The notes under the pieces were generated by a model, which made no database searches, was not told where the DNA came from, and saw nothing but the letters and a program-made list of their open reading frames with translations. Of a stretch of DNA of 64,000 nt, positions 7,425 through 17,733 are shown piece by piece. The stretch's first letter is position 1. Every line of letters starts with the position of its first letter. Made by a program: the position numbers and the translations under genes. Origin of the DNA: Bacteroidota bacterium (lineage in GTDB: Bacteria; Bacteroidota; Ignavibacteria; Ignavibacteriales; Melioribacteraceae); NCBI GenBank assembly GCA_018818165.1, contig JAHISP010000080.1:55455-119454 (forward strand). The letters are read 5' to 3'.

Positions 7425-9920
7425 TTATCTTTCAATCCAACTCGTTCGTTTGCGGTTAAAATTTGGTGCAATTACAGGAAATTTATAATCTTTTGTTATA
7501 GATTTTTGCCATTCAAGTTTTGTATCACTTGAGCGACTCATCCATTTTTCATCAGAAATAACCTCAAATGAACCATCGGTCGTACTAATTTCGGCAATAA
7601 AATTTATTCCCGCACCAGTTGAACCTTTATAGCTTTCAGCTTCAATTTTAATTACATTTTGCCCTTTTGAAAAATATTTCTTTGCATCTAAGAATAAAAA
7701 TCTATCATATTCAGTTAAAAGAGATAACGAGCGACGCGAATATATTTCGCCAATATAATTGTCATTTATATATAGTCTAGCGTGTGTATCAGCCATTAGT
7801 TGAATATTGGCACTTTTAATGTCATCCTTAATATAAAATTCGCGCTTAAACTCTGCTTTGTCGTGTGCTTCATTTTCATATTTTACAGCATAAATCCACT
7901 TGCTTTCAATAGTTGGCTCACTTAGAACACCATTTTTAATATCTTCTTTAGTCTCTTCGAAGTAAGAAATTAGTCTATCAAACTTATCCATAATCATATT
8001 AAGATTATCTTCTTTGTAGTAGTGCATCCAAAGTTTTTTATATTCTTCTTTTAGAACATTTAAATCTGTAATGTTTTGATTAATTAATTCTTCAACAGAA
8101 ACTTCACTAATTCTTTTTTTAATTGAGATAAGTTCGGTTTCAATTTCTTCCTTTTTCAATTTGGATGATTCTAATTGCCCCTCAAGCTCACTATGTTTAA
8201 GTAAAGCTCTTATGTAATAATTTGTTTCAAGTTTCTTTGCGTAATAAAAATCGAGATGAATTATAAACCGCAACAAATCAAAATGCTCTTTATTCCTGGT
8301 TACTAATCCCTCAAAGTCTTCAAGGGTTTTATACGCTTCTGGCAAAGTCCAATTCATCCATGAAGATATTTCTTCTGGATTAATGCGTGGCGCCCACCAA
8401 GCAGCAGATGGCAATTCCAAAGATGGATGTCTCCATAGTTCATGCCATTGAGGTTGATTAAATACTGAACTAAATGTTTTGTATAAAGAACTTAATTTGG
8501 AATCGTCAATGCCAAAAAAATCGGCAAAAAATGCGTTGTTAAATTGAGATAGCGAAGAGGCTTCATAATTCCATGAACATTGAGCTGACCAAGCATATCC
8601 AAACAAAACAAATTCCTTAAAGGTTTCTGCACCATAATCGCCCCAATTTGAATTTATCATTCCTATTGAACCGTTTAGTAATCCATCATGAACAATAGTT
8701 TTAATATTTGGCAGTGCAATTTGATAAGTTGGAAAAACTGTTCTAAAATTCCAAACAGAAGGTGAAACAATAAATTGAAAACCAGCTTCTTTGAAAATAT
8801 CTGTTGAAGGATATCTTTTATTAGCCCCATAATGCCAGTCAACGATAGTTACGTCTTTAGGAATTAAATCTAGAATATTTGTGTGATTAAGAATTACATC
8901 TCCATACATCATCACTTTTTTGTTGTTTTCTTTACAAATCTTAAAAACCTTTTTATAATGTTCAGCATGAACTTTAGCTTTTCCAATTTGATTTGTTAAA
9001 TATTCGCTTTTTCCATATCCAACATCGTAACTTTCATCCGCGCCTATGTTAATATATTTTGAGGGGAAAAGAACAAATACTTCTTTTAACATATTTTCTA
9101 TAAACACATATGTCTTTTCTTCTGTAACTGCAAGCGATGCAGCACCTGGAAACTCGGCATAATCAAGAAACTCTTTAGAAGTAAGAATATTTTCAAAATG
9201 TCCTAAGGTTTGAAATATAGGAATTACATCAATATATCTTTCAGCAGCATATTTTACAATTTCTTTTACTTCTTTGTTGGATAAAGCTCCACGATTTTTT
9301 CCAATTGATGGATATGATTTTAATTGAAGCATGTCTTCCATATAAGGCATATATACATTCATTTTATATCTTGCAATAAAATCAATTATCCGTCTAAAAT
9401 TTTGCATGTTTGAAACTTGTCCACGACTTATATCATCAGAAATTCCACGTAATTCCATATCAGGCCAATCAGATATTTCCATTGTTGGAATTTCTTGTGT
9501 TGAATTTTGTTCTAATAACTGAATTAAACTCATAGTTCCATAAAACAATCCTTGTTCTGTAATTGCGTTAATTTCAATTTTATTTTTCGTAATAGAAATA
9601 TGATAGGCTTGGTTATAAAGATTTTTATCAACCTTAATGTCTGCAAGGGTTTTTACAATGTTAAGATTTATATCACCTTTTTTATTTACAATTTTACTCT
9701 TAATGCCAAAAGAGTTTTTTATACTTTCACGAATCTGTGTTGCAATAAAATTAAATTCTTTATTTTTTATTCCAATTGAAATTCCATCCGATAGAGTAAA
9801 AGTATTGTTTGTTAATTTAATAATTTGGGGTGTTGGGATAATCATATTTGTCACTTCATTGTTTGCTAAGATGTTTGATGAAAAAAATATTGCAGCTAAA
9901 AAAAATAGTTTTCCTATCAC
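7425..9920 (-). CDS. secreted glycoside hydrolase family 20 beta-N-acetylhexosaminidase
   Basis: An 831-residue protein with a signal peptide (about 1-19), a GH20b N-terminal domain (about 25-150: IIPTPQIIKL ... GLFYGTMSLIQLL) and the GH20 TIM barrel from about 155. The catalytic Asp-Glu pair is seen in NIGADESYD (D295-E296), and the HFENIL loop is present. GH20 enzymes remove terminal N-acetylglucosamine or N-acetylgalactosamine by substrate-assisted catalysis. Residues 590-690 are helical and charged, and the C-terminal part (about 690-831) looks like a beta-sandwich. The start is GTG at 9920 with AGGA 6 nt upstream. It is probably periplasmic or outer-membrane associated and acts on chitin-like oligosaccharides or peptidoglycan/glycan debris. 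Confidence 0.87.
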   Translation of the reverse strand: MIGKLFFLAAIFFSSNILANNEVTNMIIPTPQIIKLTNNTFTLSDGISIGIKNKEFNFIATQIRESIKNSFGIKSKIVNKKGDINLNIVKTLADIKVDKNLYNQAYHISITKNKIEINAITEQGLFYGTMSLIQLLEQNSTQEIPTMEISDWPDMELRGISDDISRGQVSNMQNFRRIIDFIARYKMNVYMPYMEDMLQLKSYPSIGKNRGALSNKEVKEIVKYAAERYIDVIPIFQTLGHFENILTSKEFLDYAEFPGAASLAVTEEKTYVFIENMLKEVFVLFPSKYINIGADESYDVGYGKSEYLTNQIGKAKVHAEHYKKVFKICKENNKKVMMYGDVILNHTNILDLIPKDVTIVDWHYGANKRYPSTDIFKEAGFQFIVSPSVWNFRTVFPTYQIALPNIKTIVHDGLLNGSIGMINSNWGDYGAETFKEFVLFGYAWSAQCSWNYEASSLSQFNNAFFADFFGIDDSKLSSLYKTFSSVFNQPQWHELWRHPSLELPSAAWWAPRINPEEISSWMNWTLPEAYKTLEDFEGLVTRNKEHFDLLRFIIHLDFYYAKKLETNYYIRALLKHSELEGQLESSKLKKEEIETELISIKKRISEVSVEELINQNITDLNVLKEEYKKLWMHYYKEDNLNMIMDKFDRLISYFEETKEDIKNGVLSEPTIESKWIYAVKYENEAHDKAEFKREFYIKDDIKSANIQLMADTHARLYINDNYIGEIYSRRSLSLLTEYDRFLFLDAKKYFSKGQNVIKIEAESYKGSTGAGINFIAEISTTDGSFEVISDEKWMSRSSDTKLEWQKSITKDYKFPVIAPNFNRKRTSWIER

Positions 9921-10075
9921 AAAAGTTCCTAGAATTTATTATTAAAATTAAAGTGGTATACAAAAATTAAGATTTTATAACGAGAGTTTAAATGGATTAA
10001 TTAAAATTTTGAATAAATTAGCTTATAATTAATAAAGACATATAAATTTGGATTTTTATTTTAAACGAGCTTTTT

Positions 10076-11164
10076 TTATTTTGCTTTCATTAAAACAAGC
10101 GAAATATCATCGTTAACTTCAGCATTTCCTCTAAAATTAGTAATTGTTTGAATAATTATATTTTTGATATCATCAATTGGTTTATCGTGATTCTCTTTTA
10201 TAATAATTTTAAGCCTTTCCATCCCAAATTGGACTTTTGATTGATTCATAGCTTCCGTTACTCCATCTGTACAAAAACAAAGTATATCATTCGTTTCTGT
10301 TTTAACTTTTTCTTCAGCAAGCGTCTTTTCAAAAAGCCCTTTATCATTAAAGCCAATTCCAATGCCAGTTGGATTTATTTCAACAAAAGTATTTTCCTTT
10401 TGTTTGTAGTGAATTAGTGGTAAATGACCAGCGTTACTATATTTTATCTTTCCATTTTTATCAATTGATGCTATTGAAAGGGTTAGAAAATATTCTCTTT
10501 CCAATTTTTTAGCAAAGTACTTTTTTAATTCTATAATTATTTTTTTAGGGTCTGAATTGTTTTCAATTAAAAACTGAAGAATAGTTTGAACTCGCACCAT
10601 ATAAAGAGCAGCAGCTATGCCCTTTCCAGAAATATCACCAATAATTACATATGTTTTATCGTCTTTATCCGATTCAACAATATCAAAATAATCACCTCCA
10701 ACTTCGCGAGCGGCTTCACTAAAAGCGGAGATATCAAATTGCTCGTTATAGAATGGTGGTTCTGGCATTAATCTTTTTTGAATTTTCTTTGCAAGAACTA
10801 TATCGTCTTTTACTATTAATTTATCAGCTAATTCAAAAGCTAATAGCACATTTAAAATTAAAAATGAAAAAACCAAATATGGTGTGTTCAGACCAAGAAT
10901 TCCAACAATAAAAATAATTAATGCGGATATATAAAACACTCTTCTTGCAGGAGATAGTTTCATTAGGAAAGCATTAAAAAGAGATTTTATAAATGTAATA
11001 GATCTATTAAATTTATTTTGATAAGCTATTGGTTCTGGAATTTCATTTTTGTAAAATTCGTAAACGGCAGCAGATTCCATTTTAATCATTCTTTCAATTT
11101 CGTCAAACGAAAGCTCGCTCGTGTATAAATCGAATAATCTCTTTATTGGATTACCTGCTGCCAT
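10076..11164 (-). CDS. SpoIIE/RsbU-type PP2C serine phosphatase, membrane anchored
   Basis: A 362-residue protein. The N-terminal third is helical with two hydrophobic segments around residues 75-110. The rest is a PP2C-like SpoIIE domain, with the metal-binding landmarks GGDYFDIV, IGDISGKGIAAALYM, SNAGHLPLI and CFCTDGVTEAMN. Phosphatases of this kind dephosphorylate anti-anti-sigma factors or other partners in partner-switching pathways. No kinase or anti-sigma factor lies next to it. The gene stands between the GH20 operon and the efflux genes, with 68 bp to the latter, so it may have its own promoter. Confidence 0.85.
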   Translation of the reverse strand: MAAGNPIKRLFDLYTSELSFDEIERMIKMESAAVYEFYKNEIPEPIAYQNKFNRSITFIKSLFNAFLMKLSPARRVFYISALIIFIVGILGLNTPYLVFSFLILNVLLAFELADKLIVKDDIVLAKKIQKRLMPEPPFYNEQFDISAFSEAAREVGGDYFDIVESDKDDKTYVIIGDISGKGIAAALYMVRVQTILQFLIENNSDPKKIIIELKKYFAKKLEREYFLTLSIASIDKNGKIKYSNAGHLPLIHYKQKENTFVEINPTGIGIGFNDKGLFEKTLAEEKVKTETNDILCFCTDGVTEAMNQSKVQFGMERLKIIIKENHDKPIDDIKNIIIQTITNFRGNAEVNDDISLVLMKAK

Positions 11165-11231
11165 AATTCCTCGGTAAAAATTGAATAATTACTTTAACCA
11201 TATGACGATATAAAAAATTATTAGTTCAAAA

Positions 11232-14200
11232 CTATTCAACATTAACTTTGTCATGAATAATAGCTGGTTCAATTTCTTCTGGTTCAATAGATTTGCCGTT
11301 CCAGAATTTATACAACCAAACCTTAGTATCATTTAAGGTTAATATCAAAACTGGAAAGAAAAGAAGTATAAATCCAGTTCCAACTAAAACACCATATGCT
11401 AATGAAATAGCCATTGGAATTAAGAATTGTGCTTGAAAACTTGTTTCCAATATAATTGAATATAATCCTAATACTGTTGTTAAAGTAGTAAGTATTATAG
11501 CTCTATATCTTGAAATTCCCGCATTAAATACGGCTTCCTCTATTTTCATACCTCCAATAAGCAAAGAATTATATCTTGCTAAAAAAACAACGGCGTCGTT
11601 AATAACTACACCAGAAAGAGCAACCATTCCCCAAGCAGACATTATAGAAATTGGATGTCCGTGAAGTCCATGTCCCCAAGCAGCGCCAAGAAACGACAAA
11701 GGAATCATCATAACAATAATTGCCATGTGTGTAAGAGATCTAAAATGCAACATTAATATTAGTACAATTAACAAAAAGGCAGCCGCAAATAAAGTAATAA
11801 TTTGATTAAACGATTCGGCACTATCCTTTGCCTGACCTTGATAAACAAAAGTTACGCCAGGAAAATGTGCTTTAATTTTAGGAACTACTTCATTTTGAAT
11901 ATATTCCAAAATTGGAGGCACAGGAGCAAATGGATCAAGTAAATCGGCATCAATTCTTTCTTCGCGAGCCCCATTATATCTATTAATGTTTACGGGTCCG
12001 CGTTCAATTTTATATGTTACTAAATCAATTAATGAATATTCACCTTTTGAAGTTTTAATTTTCATGTTTTCAAACTGACCAACATTAATTCTGTCTTCCT
12101 TAGGATATCTAACCCAAACGCGAATTTCATCTTTGCCTTGTTGCAATCTTTGAACTTGACCGCCATAAAAGCCTTGCCGTACTTGCTTAGCTACTTCCGA
12201 TTGCGATAGTCCAAGAAAATAAGCTTTTGGTTTTAGTTGAATTTGTATCTCTTGCTTTCCCTGTGAATTTTTATCATTTACATTATCCAGTTCTGGAATG
12301 TTTTTTAATTCGGCTAGTAAGCTCACTTTAGCAAGCTCAAGTTCCTCAAGGTTTTGACCAAGAATACTTATAGCTATTGGGCTTCCCCATCTATTTCTTC
12401 CGCCAACAGTAAATTTGGAAGCTTCTGGAACCTCACCAATCTTATCGCGAACTCTTGCTGCAATATCAAATGTGGATATTGGAGCACCCTCCATATCGCG
12501 CATTAGTACATTTATATTACCAGCATGTGCTCCATTTTCTTCTCCATCAAAAGCGCTTCCAACAGATCTAAAGGCGAAAGTAACAAAATCTTTTGAATCT
12601 GCAAACTCTTCCTTAATTTCTTCATTCACTTCCCAAATTGATTTTTCAAATCTTTCAAGATATTCTGCGGTTCGTTTTTCTCCAGATCCAGGAGTAAATG
12701 CAACATTAACATTAAATGAATCAAAAGCTATTGTGGGAAAAAAGGTTGTCTTAATTAGTGTTCCTTTAATCATTCCCATAGTGATTAAAATTAATGCAAT
12801 AGGAATTGTTACAACAATCCAACGCCATCTAATAATTGATTCAAGAACATTTTTGTAAAAAATGTCGCGCATAATATAAATTACTTTATCTAATTTATCC
12901 CTTATGTTACCTGACTTCTTTTCATCTTTTCGTCTTAAAATATGTCCACTTGATAAATGTGCAGGCAGTACAAAAAAGGCTTCCAACAAAGAAAACAACA
13001 AACTAAAAACCACTATAAATGCCATTTCATATAGCATTTCCATTCTTCCTTGCAAAAGGAGCAAAGGAGAAAAGGCGACAATTGTTGTAGTTACGGATGT
13101 AATAATAGCTGGATAAACTTCAACCACACCGTCAATTGCTGCTCGTTTTGGCGATTTTCCCATTTCAAAATGTGCATAAATATTTTCGGCTATTACAATT
13201 CCATCGTCAACCAGAATTCCCACCACCAGTATCATTCCAAATAGAGAAATCATGTTAATTGTAATTCCACTCATACTTGCAATAATAAACATTGCAAGAA
13301 ACGCAGATGGAATGCCCCATGCAACCCAAAGCGAAAGTCTGAAGCTTAAGAAAAATGCAAGTGTAATAATTACCAAGATCAAGCCAATTCCACCATTAGT
13401 TAATAGTAGGTTTAATCTACTGTTCAACATTGAATTAAAATCGAATGTAATATCAAGACGAATTGACTCATTTTTTTTATTAAAATTTAGAACATATGCA
13501 TTTAGATATTCTGAAATTTCTTTTAAGTCTTCATTTCCCAATTTTTCAATTGAGAAAAAGATTCCTTGTTTTCCATTTATTTTTGCTCCGCTAGTTACAT
13601 CAGCAAATTTGGTTTTTACTTTTGCAATATCTCTTATTCTAAGAAAACTACCGTCTTCATTAGCTCTTAAAATAATATCTCCAATTTTATTTGGATCAAC
13701 GCTTCTATTTCGTGAAAGGATGAGTATTTCTTGCTCATCCGATTTGATTTGACCTGCTGAAATATCAAGATTATTTGCAGCTATTGCAGCAGAAATAAGA
13801 TCAAAAGTTAAATTATATCGACGAAGATCTTCTTCCTTGGTTTCAACAGAAATTTCTAAATCTGGATAACCACCAATGCTTATTTTGGAAATAATTCCTG
13901 AAGCTAAAAAATCATCCTCAATACTTTGAGCATATTTTTTTAATGTTTGAAGATCAACGTCACCAGAAAGACCCATATAGGCAGCTTGGGTTCTGCTTCG
14001 TTGTTTAAAAACAATTGGCTTTTCAGCAGCAGTAGGAAATGAACTAATTCCATCAACAGCATTTTTAACATCCATTAATGTTTCATCTATATCATATTCA
14101 CCTGTAGTTTCTACGGATACACTTGAATAGTTTTCTGATGATGTGGATGTAATTTCCTTTATTCCAACGATACCACGCAAAGCCTCCTCTATTCTTGTGG

Positions 14201-14393
14201 TAACACCTTCTTCCATTTCTTTTGGAGAGGCTCCAGGATATGAAACTGAGACTTGAATAATTCGCGATTTCATTTCAGGAAAGAAGGAGCGCTTCATATT
14301 CAATAAACTAAATCCGCCAACCAATACAATTACTGCTATAATAATATTTGCGTAAATGGGATATTTTACAATGTAGGTTATTATTTTTTTCAT
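11232..14393 (-). CDS. RND-family efflux permease (AcrB/MexB-like)
   Basis: A 1053-residue inner-membrane pump with the RND layout: one N-terminal helix, a large periplasmic loop, six helices, a second loop and five helices. The proton-relay aspartates are present in GILVDDGIVIAENIY (about residues 390-405). The N-terminus has the usual FFPEM and VSYPGASPKEMEEGV motifs. It exports toxic small molecules or lipids using proton motive force, together with the adaptor encoded upstream and an outer-membrane channel not seen here. Its ATG lies 5 nt after the adaptor stop codon, so they form one operon. Confidence 0.93.
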   Translation of the reverse strand: MKKIITYIVKYPIYANIIIAVIVLVGGFSLLNMKRSFFPEMKSRIIQVSVSYPGASPKEMEEGVTTRIEEALRGIVGIKEITSTSSENYSSVSVETTGEYDIDETLMDVKNAVDGISSFPTAAEKPIVFKQRSRTQAAYMGLSGDVDLQTLKKYAQSIEDDFLASGIISKISIGGYPDLEISVETKEEDLRRYNLTFDLISAAIAANNLDISAGQIKSDEQEILILSRNRSVDPNKIGDIILRANEDGSFLRIRDIAKVKTKFADVTSGAKINGKQGIFFSIEKLGNEDLKEISEYLNAYVLNFNKKNESIRLDITFDFNSMLNSRLNLLLTNGGIGLILVIITLAFFLSFRLSLWVAWGIPSAFLAMFIIASMSGITINMISLFGMILVVGILVDDGIVIAENIYAHFEMGKSPKRAAIDGVVEVYPAIITSVTTTIVAFSPLLLLQGRMEMLYEMAFIVVFSLLFSLLEAFFVLPAHLSSGHILRRKDEKKSGNIRDKLDKVIYIMRDIFYKNVLESIIRWRWIVVTIPIALILITMGMIKGTLIKTTFFPTIAFDSFNVNVAFTPGSGEKRTAEYLERFEKSIWEVNEEIKEEFADSKDFVTFAFRSVGSAFDGEENGAHAGNINVLMRDMEGAPISTFDIAARVRDKIGEVPEASKFTVGGRNRWGSPIAISILGQNLEELELAKVSLLAELKNIPELDNVNDKNSQGKQEIQIQLKPKAYFLGLSQSEVAKQVRQGFYGGQVQRLQQGKDEIRVWVRYPKEDRINVGQFENMKIKTSKGEYSLIDLVTYKIERGPVNINRYNGAREERIDADLLDPFAPVPPILEYIQNEVVPKIKAHFPGVTFVYQGQAKDSAESFNQIITLFAAAFLLIVLILMLHFRSLTHMAIIVMMIPLSFLGAAWGHGLHGHPISIMSAWGMVALSGVVINDAVVFLARYNSLLIGGMKIEEAVFNAGISRYRAIILTTLTTVLGLYSIILETSFQAQFLIPMAISLAYGVLVGTGFILLFFPVLILTLNDTKVWLYKFWNGKSIEPEEIEPAIIHDKVNVE

Positions 14394-14398
14394 AAAGT

Positions 14399-15529
14399 TT
14401 ATTTCTTTCCTAAAATTTTAACACTGCTATTTTCAGATGCATTTATTAGTGGTTCAGAAACAACTTCTGTTCCCTCTGCAAGCCCCACAAAAAACAATTT
14501 ATCTTTATTTATTTTTTTTACATTAATTGTTCTTTGCAACAAAAGTCCATTTTCAACTACAAATACAACATTTTGATTAAAAACAGCATTTCTTGGAATT
14601 TCCATTACTTTTGCTAATTTTATTCCAGCAAAAACAGCTGTAAAATATTCTCCTTTGTAAATGGGATTATTCTTATTAGAATTTAGAGAAACATATACAT
14701 TTATAGATTGCGTATTTGGGTTTATGTCATTAGCTTTTCTTACAATTTCACCTACCCATTTAGAAGTTTTATCGCTGTTAAACACTTCAACTTTTTGACC
14801 AGTTGATAGCCACTTTGAATCATCTAAATCAACTGGAACTTCAAGCTCTAGATTTACTGTATTAATAATTTTGCCAAGTTTTGTTCCAGAATTTGCAACT
14901 GCTCCTTCTTCAAAATTTACTTCAGTAATTGTTCCATTAAATGGTGCATAAATTCTGTAAGATTCAAAATTAGCTTCTGCCGATTTAATTGTGTAGTAGT
15001 TTGTTAAAATATTTCTGCTTGCCATAAATATTCTTTCTTGTGGAGAATTTATTTCTGGCAATTCTGGAAGATTTTTATCAATATCTATTGAATAAAGATA
15101 AGAACTCCATTTGTTATAACTTTCTGGCAAACTAGCTTTTAAATCTGGCAGAACGCTAGCAACATTATTTAAAAAGGAACTCTTTCGTGATTTCATATTA
15201 TATAGTTCAATTGAATCATCAATTTTAACAATTAAGTCACCTTTTTTAAATGACTCACCAACTTTGAAAGAAATATCTCCATGAATTAATTTTCCACGAA
15301 CTTCCGCAATTAGAGAAACCTCTGTTTGTGAAGAAACTCTTCCCATTGCCTCAATTGAGGTAACCACATTACTATATTTAACTGTTTCTGCTTTTACATA
15401 ACGATCAACTACTTCTGCTGGTTTGCGCGGTGGAGTTTGTTTCATTCCTCCTAGCAACTGCATTGAAAAATATGCAAATGCAACAATAGCAATTCCAGAT
15501 ATTATTATTATTGGTTTTCGTTTATCCAT
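14399..15529 (-). CDS. RND efflux periplasmic adaptor subunit (HlyD/AcrA-like)
   Basis: A 376-residue membrane-fusion protein with an N-terminal membrane anchor (IIIISGIAIVAFAYFSMQLL), a barrel-sandwich hybrid around RVSSQTEVSLIAEVRGKLI ... GDLIVKIDDS, a short helical hairpin, and a beta-barrel with the EVPVDLDDSKWLSTGQKVEV stretch. The frame is open further upstream, but the ATG at 15529 is chosen because AAGGAAA lies 6 nt before it; the upstream extension has no RBS. It links the RND pump to an outer-membrane factor. It heads the efflux operon. Confidence 0.9.
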   Translation of the reverse strand: MDKRKPIIIISGIAIVAFAYFSMQLLGGMKQTPPRKPAEVVDRYVKAETVKYSNVVTSIEAMGRVSSQTEVSLIAEVRGKLIHGDISFKVGESFKKGDLIVKIDDSIELYNMKSRKSSFLNNVASVLPDLKASLPESYNKWSSYLYSIDIDKNLPELPEINSPQERIFMASRNILTNYYTIKSAEANFESYRIYAPFNGTITEVNFEEGAVANSGTKLGKIINTVNLELEVPVDLDDSKWLSTGQKVEVFNSDKTSKWVGEIVRKANDINPNTQSINVYVSLNSNKNNPIYKGEYFTAVFAGIKLAKVMEIPRNAVFNQNVVFVVENGLLLQRTINVKKINKDKLFFVGLAEGTEVVSEPLINASENSSVKILGKK

Positions 15530-15705
15530 TATAATTTCCTTTATATAAAAAAATACTTTATTTGACGTAAATAGAACCCTAAAGTTACAGGTTTTAAAAA
15601 GAATTTTGGTAATTGTTTTTTGCAAAGTTTAATTAAAAACCCATGAATTATGGTTTGTAGGATGTGGTAATAATAAGAAAGGATGCTTTAAATATAGATT
15701 ATTAA

Positions 15706-15735
15706 TATAGTGGATGAGCTAGCTCATCCACTATA
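15706..15735 (-). terminator. 30-bp perfect palindrome ending the redox/regulatory operon
   Basis: TATAGTGGATGAGCT is followed directly by its exact reverse complement. It lies 7 bp after the stop codon of the last response regulator gene and before the efflux operon, and is AT-flanked. It fits a strong transcription terminator. Confidence 0.75.
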
Positions 15736-15742
15736 ATTTTAT

Positions 15743-16906
15743 TTAATTTTCGTGAACAAAGAATTGGTTAACTAAACTAGTCCAATTATATTCATCCATT
15801 TCAGACAATTCGCCTTCGAAAAGGGGTTTGCTTGAATCGACCGTTTTGTCTTTACTTCGTAATTCAGAAATTATTTCTGTGTATCTATCAATCTCTTTGT
15901 GATAAAATGAAACAGCAGATTTACCAATTTTCAAATCTTGCAATTCGTTATCTAAATTATCAGCATCAATAGAACAAATCCAATTAGTTTCATATGGTGT
16001 AATTTTAATTCTATCAATATCTTCTTTTAATGAAGAATTAATTTTAGTTACAACTCCACTAACAGGAGAAACAAAAGCAAGTGTTCTGTTTTTTTGTTTA
16101 ATACTAAAAAGAACCGAGCCTTTATTAGCTTTCATTCCAAGATTTGGCATCTCAATATCATCTATATCACCAAGTATTTTTTTTGCAAAATCATCAATTC
16201 CAGTTTTTACATTTCCATCGGATTCAATATTTACCCAACAATGATTATCGGATATAAATACGCCACCAGGAATTGCAAATTCACCAGAGTTGTAATCACT
16301 TATACTATGCAAATGAGAAATATGAACTTTAGGTTTCAATTCCTTTCTAATTCTTGCTTCTCTTTTTATATAAGCTTTTTTAGTAAACTCCAATAATTCA
16401 TCTTCGGTAAAAGGCTTTTGAATATAATCAATTGCACCATATTTCATTGTTTCAACCGCTGTTTCTACCGAAGCAAATCCAGTTATTATTACAACATCAA
16501 TATCGGGGCGTAATTCTTTTGTAGCTTTTGTAACTTCAACACCATCCATAATTGGCATTTTTAAGTCTGTAAATAAAAAATCGTAGTGATGTGTTTTTAA
16601 TAGATGCAAGGCTTCTCTACCATTTTCAACTGTATCAACAGAATACCCATCAAGGACAAGTATTTTTCTAAAACTATCAAGAATAATTGCTTCGTCATCA
16701 ACACAAATAATTCTAGCTTTTGGATTTTCAATTTCCACGCGTTTTAATGATTTTGCCTCCGAAGAACTTAAGTTAACATTTAAACTTTCATTTAAAATTA
16801 GAGCTCTTTCTTCACGAATTTTTTTAGCTTTCATTCTACTAATAACAGTACGAATTATTAAATCCGCAACTGCAAAAAGAATGACAGCAAAAATAAATAG
16901 TACCAT
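15743..16906 (-). CDS. membrane-anchored response regulator with GcvH-like C-terminal domain
   Basis: A 387-residue protein. Residues 1-22 form one hydrophobic helix (VLFIFAVILFAVADLII), after which a REC domain runs from about 63 to 185, with phospho-acceptor D114 in FTDLKMPIMDG and the KPF motif. The C-terminal part (about 215-345) resembles GcvH/lipoyl-carrier proteins (ILGDIDDIEMPNLGMK, then FVSPVSGVVTKIN). The residue aligned with the lipoyl lysine is not lysine (N, with K one place before), so lipoylation is doubtful. There is no DNA-binding domain. A good RBS (AGGAG) precedes the ATG, so the membrane helix belongs to the protein. It is the last gene of the redox operon and probably signals by protein contact. 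Confidence 0.8.
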   Translation of the reverse strand: MVLFIFAVILFAVADLIIRTVISRMKAKKIREERALILNESLNVNLSSSEAKSLKRVEIENPKARIICVDDEAIILDSFRKILVLDGYSVDTVENGREALHLLKTHHYDFLFTDLKMPIMDGVEVTKATKELRPDIDVVIITGFASVETAVETMKYGAIDYIQKPFTEDELLEFTKKAYIKREARIRKELKPKVHISHLHSISDYNSGEFAIPGGVFISDNHCWVNIESDGNVKTGIDDFAKKILGDIDDIEMPNLGMKANKGSVLFSIKQKNRTLAFVSPVSGVVTKINSSLKEDIDRIKITPYETNWICSIDADNLDNELQDLKIGKSAVSFYHKEIDRYTEIISELRSKDKTVDSSKPLFEGELSEMDEYNWTSLVNQFFVHEN

Positions 16907-16935
16907 TATATTTCTCCTAATTAATTAAAAAACCT

Positions 16936-17733
16936 TTAAATATCTGAGCTGCACGATGTTAAATTTTTAATTTCTACTTCAATAGAAAATGGAATTATAG
17001 TATAAATCCATCCTTCAAAATATGGGTCTTTTGCTAAAAGATTAATATTTTCAAGAAGCTTTTCGTTTACACTAACTATCTTGCCGCTAATTGGTGATAA
17101 AACTTGGTGTATATATTCATTTGAATCTATTATCTTTAACGATGTATTTCCTTGATAAATATTTTCATCAACATTCATTATGTCAATAGAATCAAGGGTT
17201 CCAACCGAATTTAAAAATAAATCTGTAACACCAATCTTTACGGTTCCTGTATATTCTTCATTCATCCAACTATCAAAACCAAGTCTATAATATTTAGGTG
17301 GACAAGGAATTATTGATAGCAAATCATCACAATCATTTCGTGAATTAAGCTTATTTGTAATTTTTGAATATTCCATTCCTCTTTTAAATACCGATGTAAG
17401 CTCTTCAAAAGAGAATGGTTTAGGAACAAATGCAATTGCACCACAATTAAGAGCTCTAATGGCATTTTCCAATGTAGAATATCCAGTTGTCATAATAACT
17501 GGTGTTTTTATTTTCATTTGTTTCACAATTTCTAAAAACTGAAACCCGTCCATTTCTGGCATCATTATATCTGTGATAATTAAATTAAATTCTGCTTCCT
17601 CTAATAATGCTAAAGCATCTTTAGGATTTATAGCTGTTGCTGTTGTTAGTTCATTAAAAGTTGCAATCATCTTAATTGCATTTATAATAACCTCTTCATC
17701 ATCAATTATTAGTATGTCATATTTCTTATTCAT
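16936..17733 (-). CDS. response regulator with degenerate GcvH-like C-terminal domain
   Basis: A 265-residue protein. A REC domain (about 1-120) has the acidic pair D11/D12 and phospho-acceptor D55 in IITDIMMPEMDGF. A linker leads to a GcvH-like domain (about 150-255: GTVKIGVTDLFLNSVGTLDSI ends in LSPISGKIVSVNEKL). No lysine is found at the lipoyl position before SPISG. The ATG at 17733 overlaps the stop of the histidine kinase gene (ATGAATAA), which indicates translational coupling and a cognate pair; the frame also extends to 17772 without an RBS. It has no output domain for DNA binding. Confidence 0.8.
   Translation of the reverse strand: MNKKYDILIIDDEEVIINAIKMIATFNELTTATAINPKDALALLEEAEFNLIITDIMMPEMDGFQFLEIVKQMKIKTPVIMTTGYSTLENAIRALNCGAIAFVPKPFSFEELTSVFKRGMEYSKITNKLNSRNDCDDLLSIIPCPPKYYRLGFDSWMNEEYTGTVKIGVTDLFLNSVGTLDSIDIMNVDENIYQGNTSLKIIDSNEYIHQVLSPISGKIVSVNEKLLENINLLAKDPYFEGWIYTIIPFSIEVEIKNLTSCSSDI

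Noticed and set aside
15743..17733. Glycine cleavage system H proteins
   Set aside because: The H-like domains are fused to REC domains, lack the lipoyl lysine, and no gcvT/gcvP is nearby.
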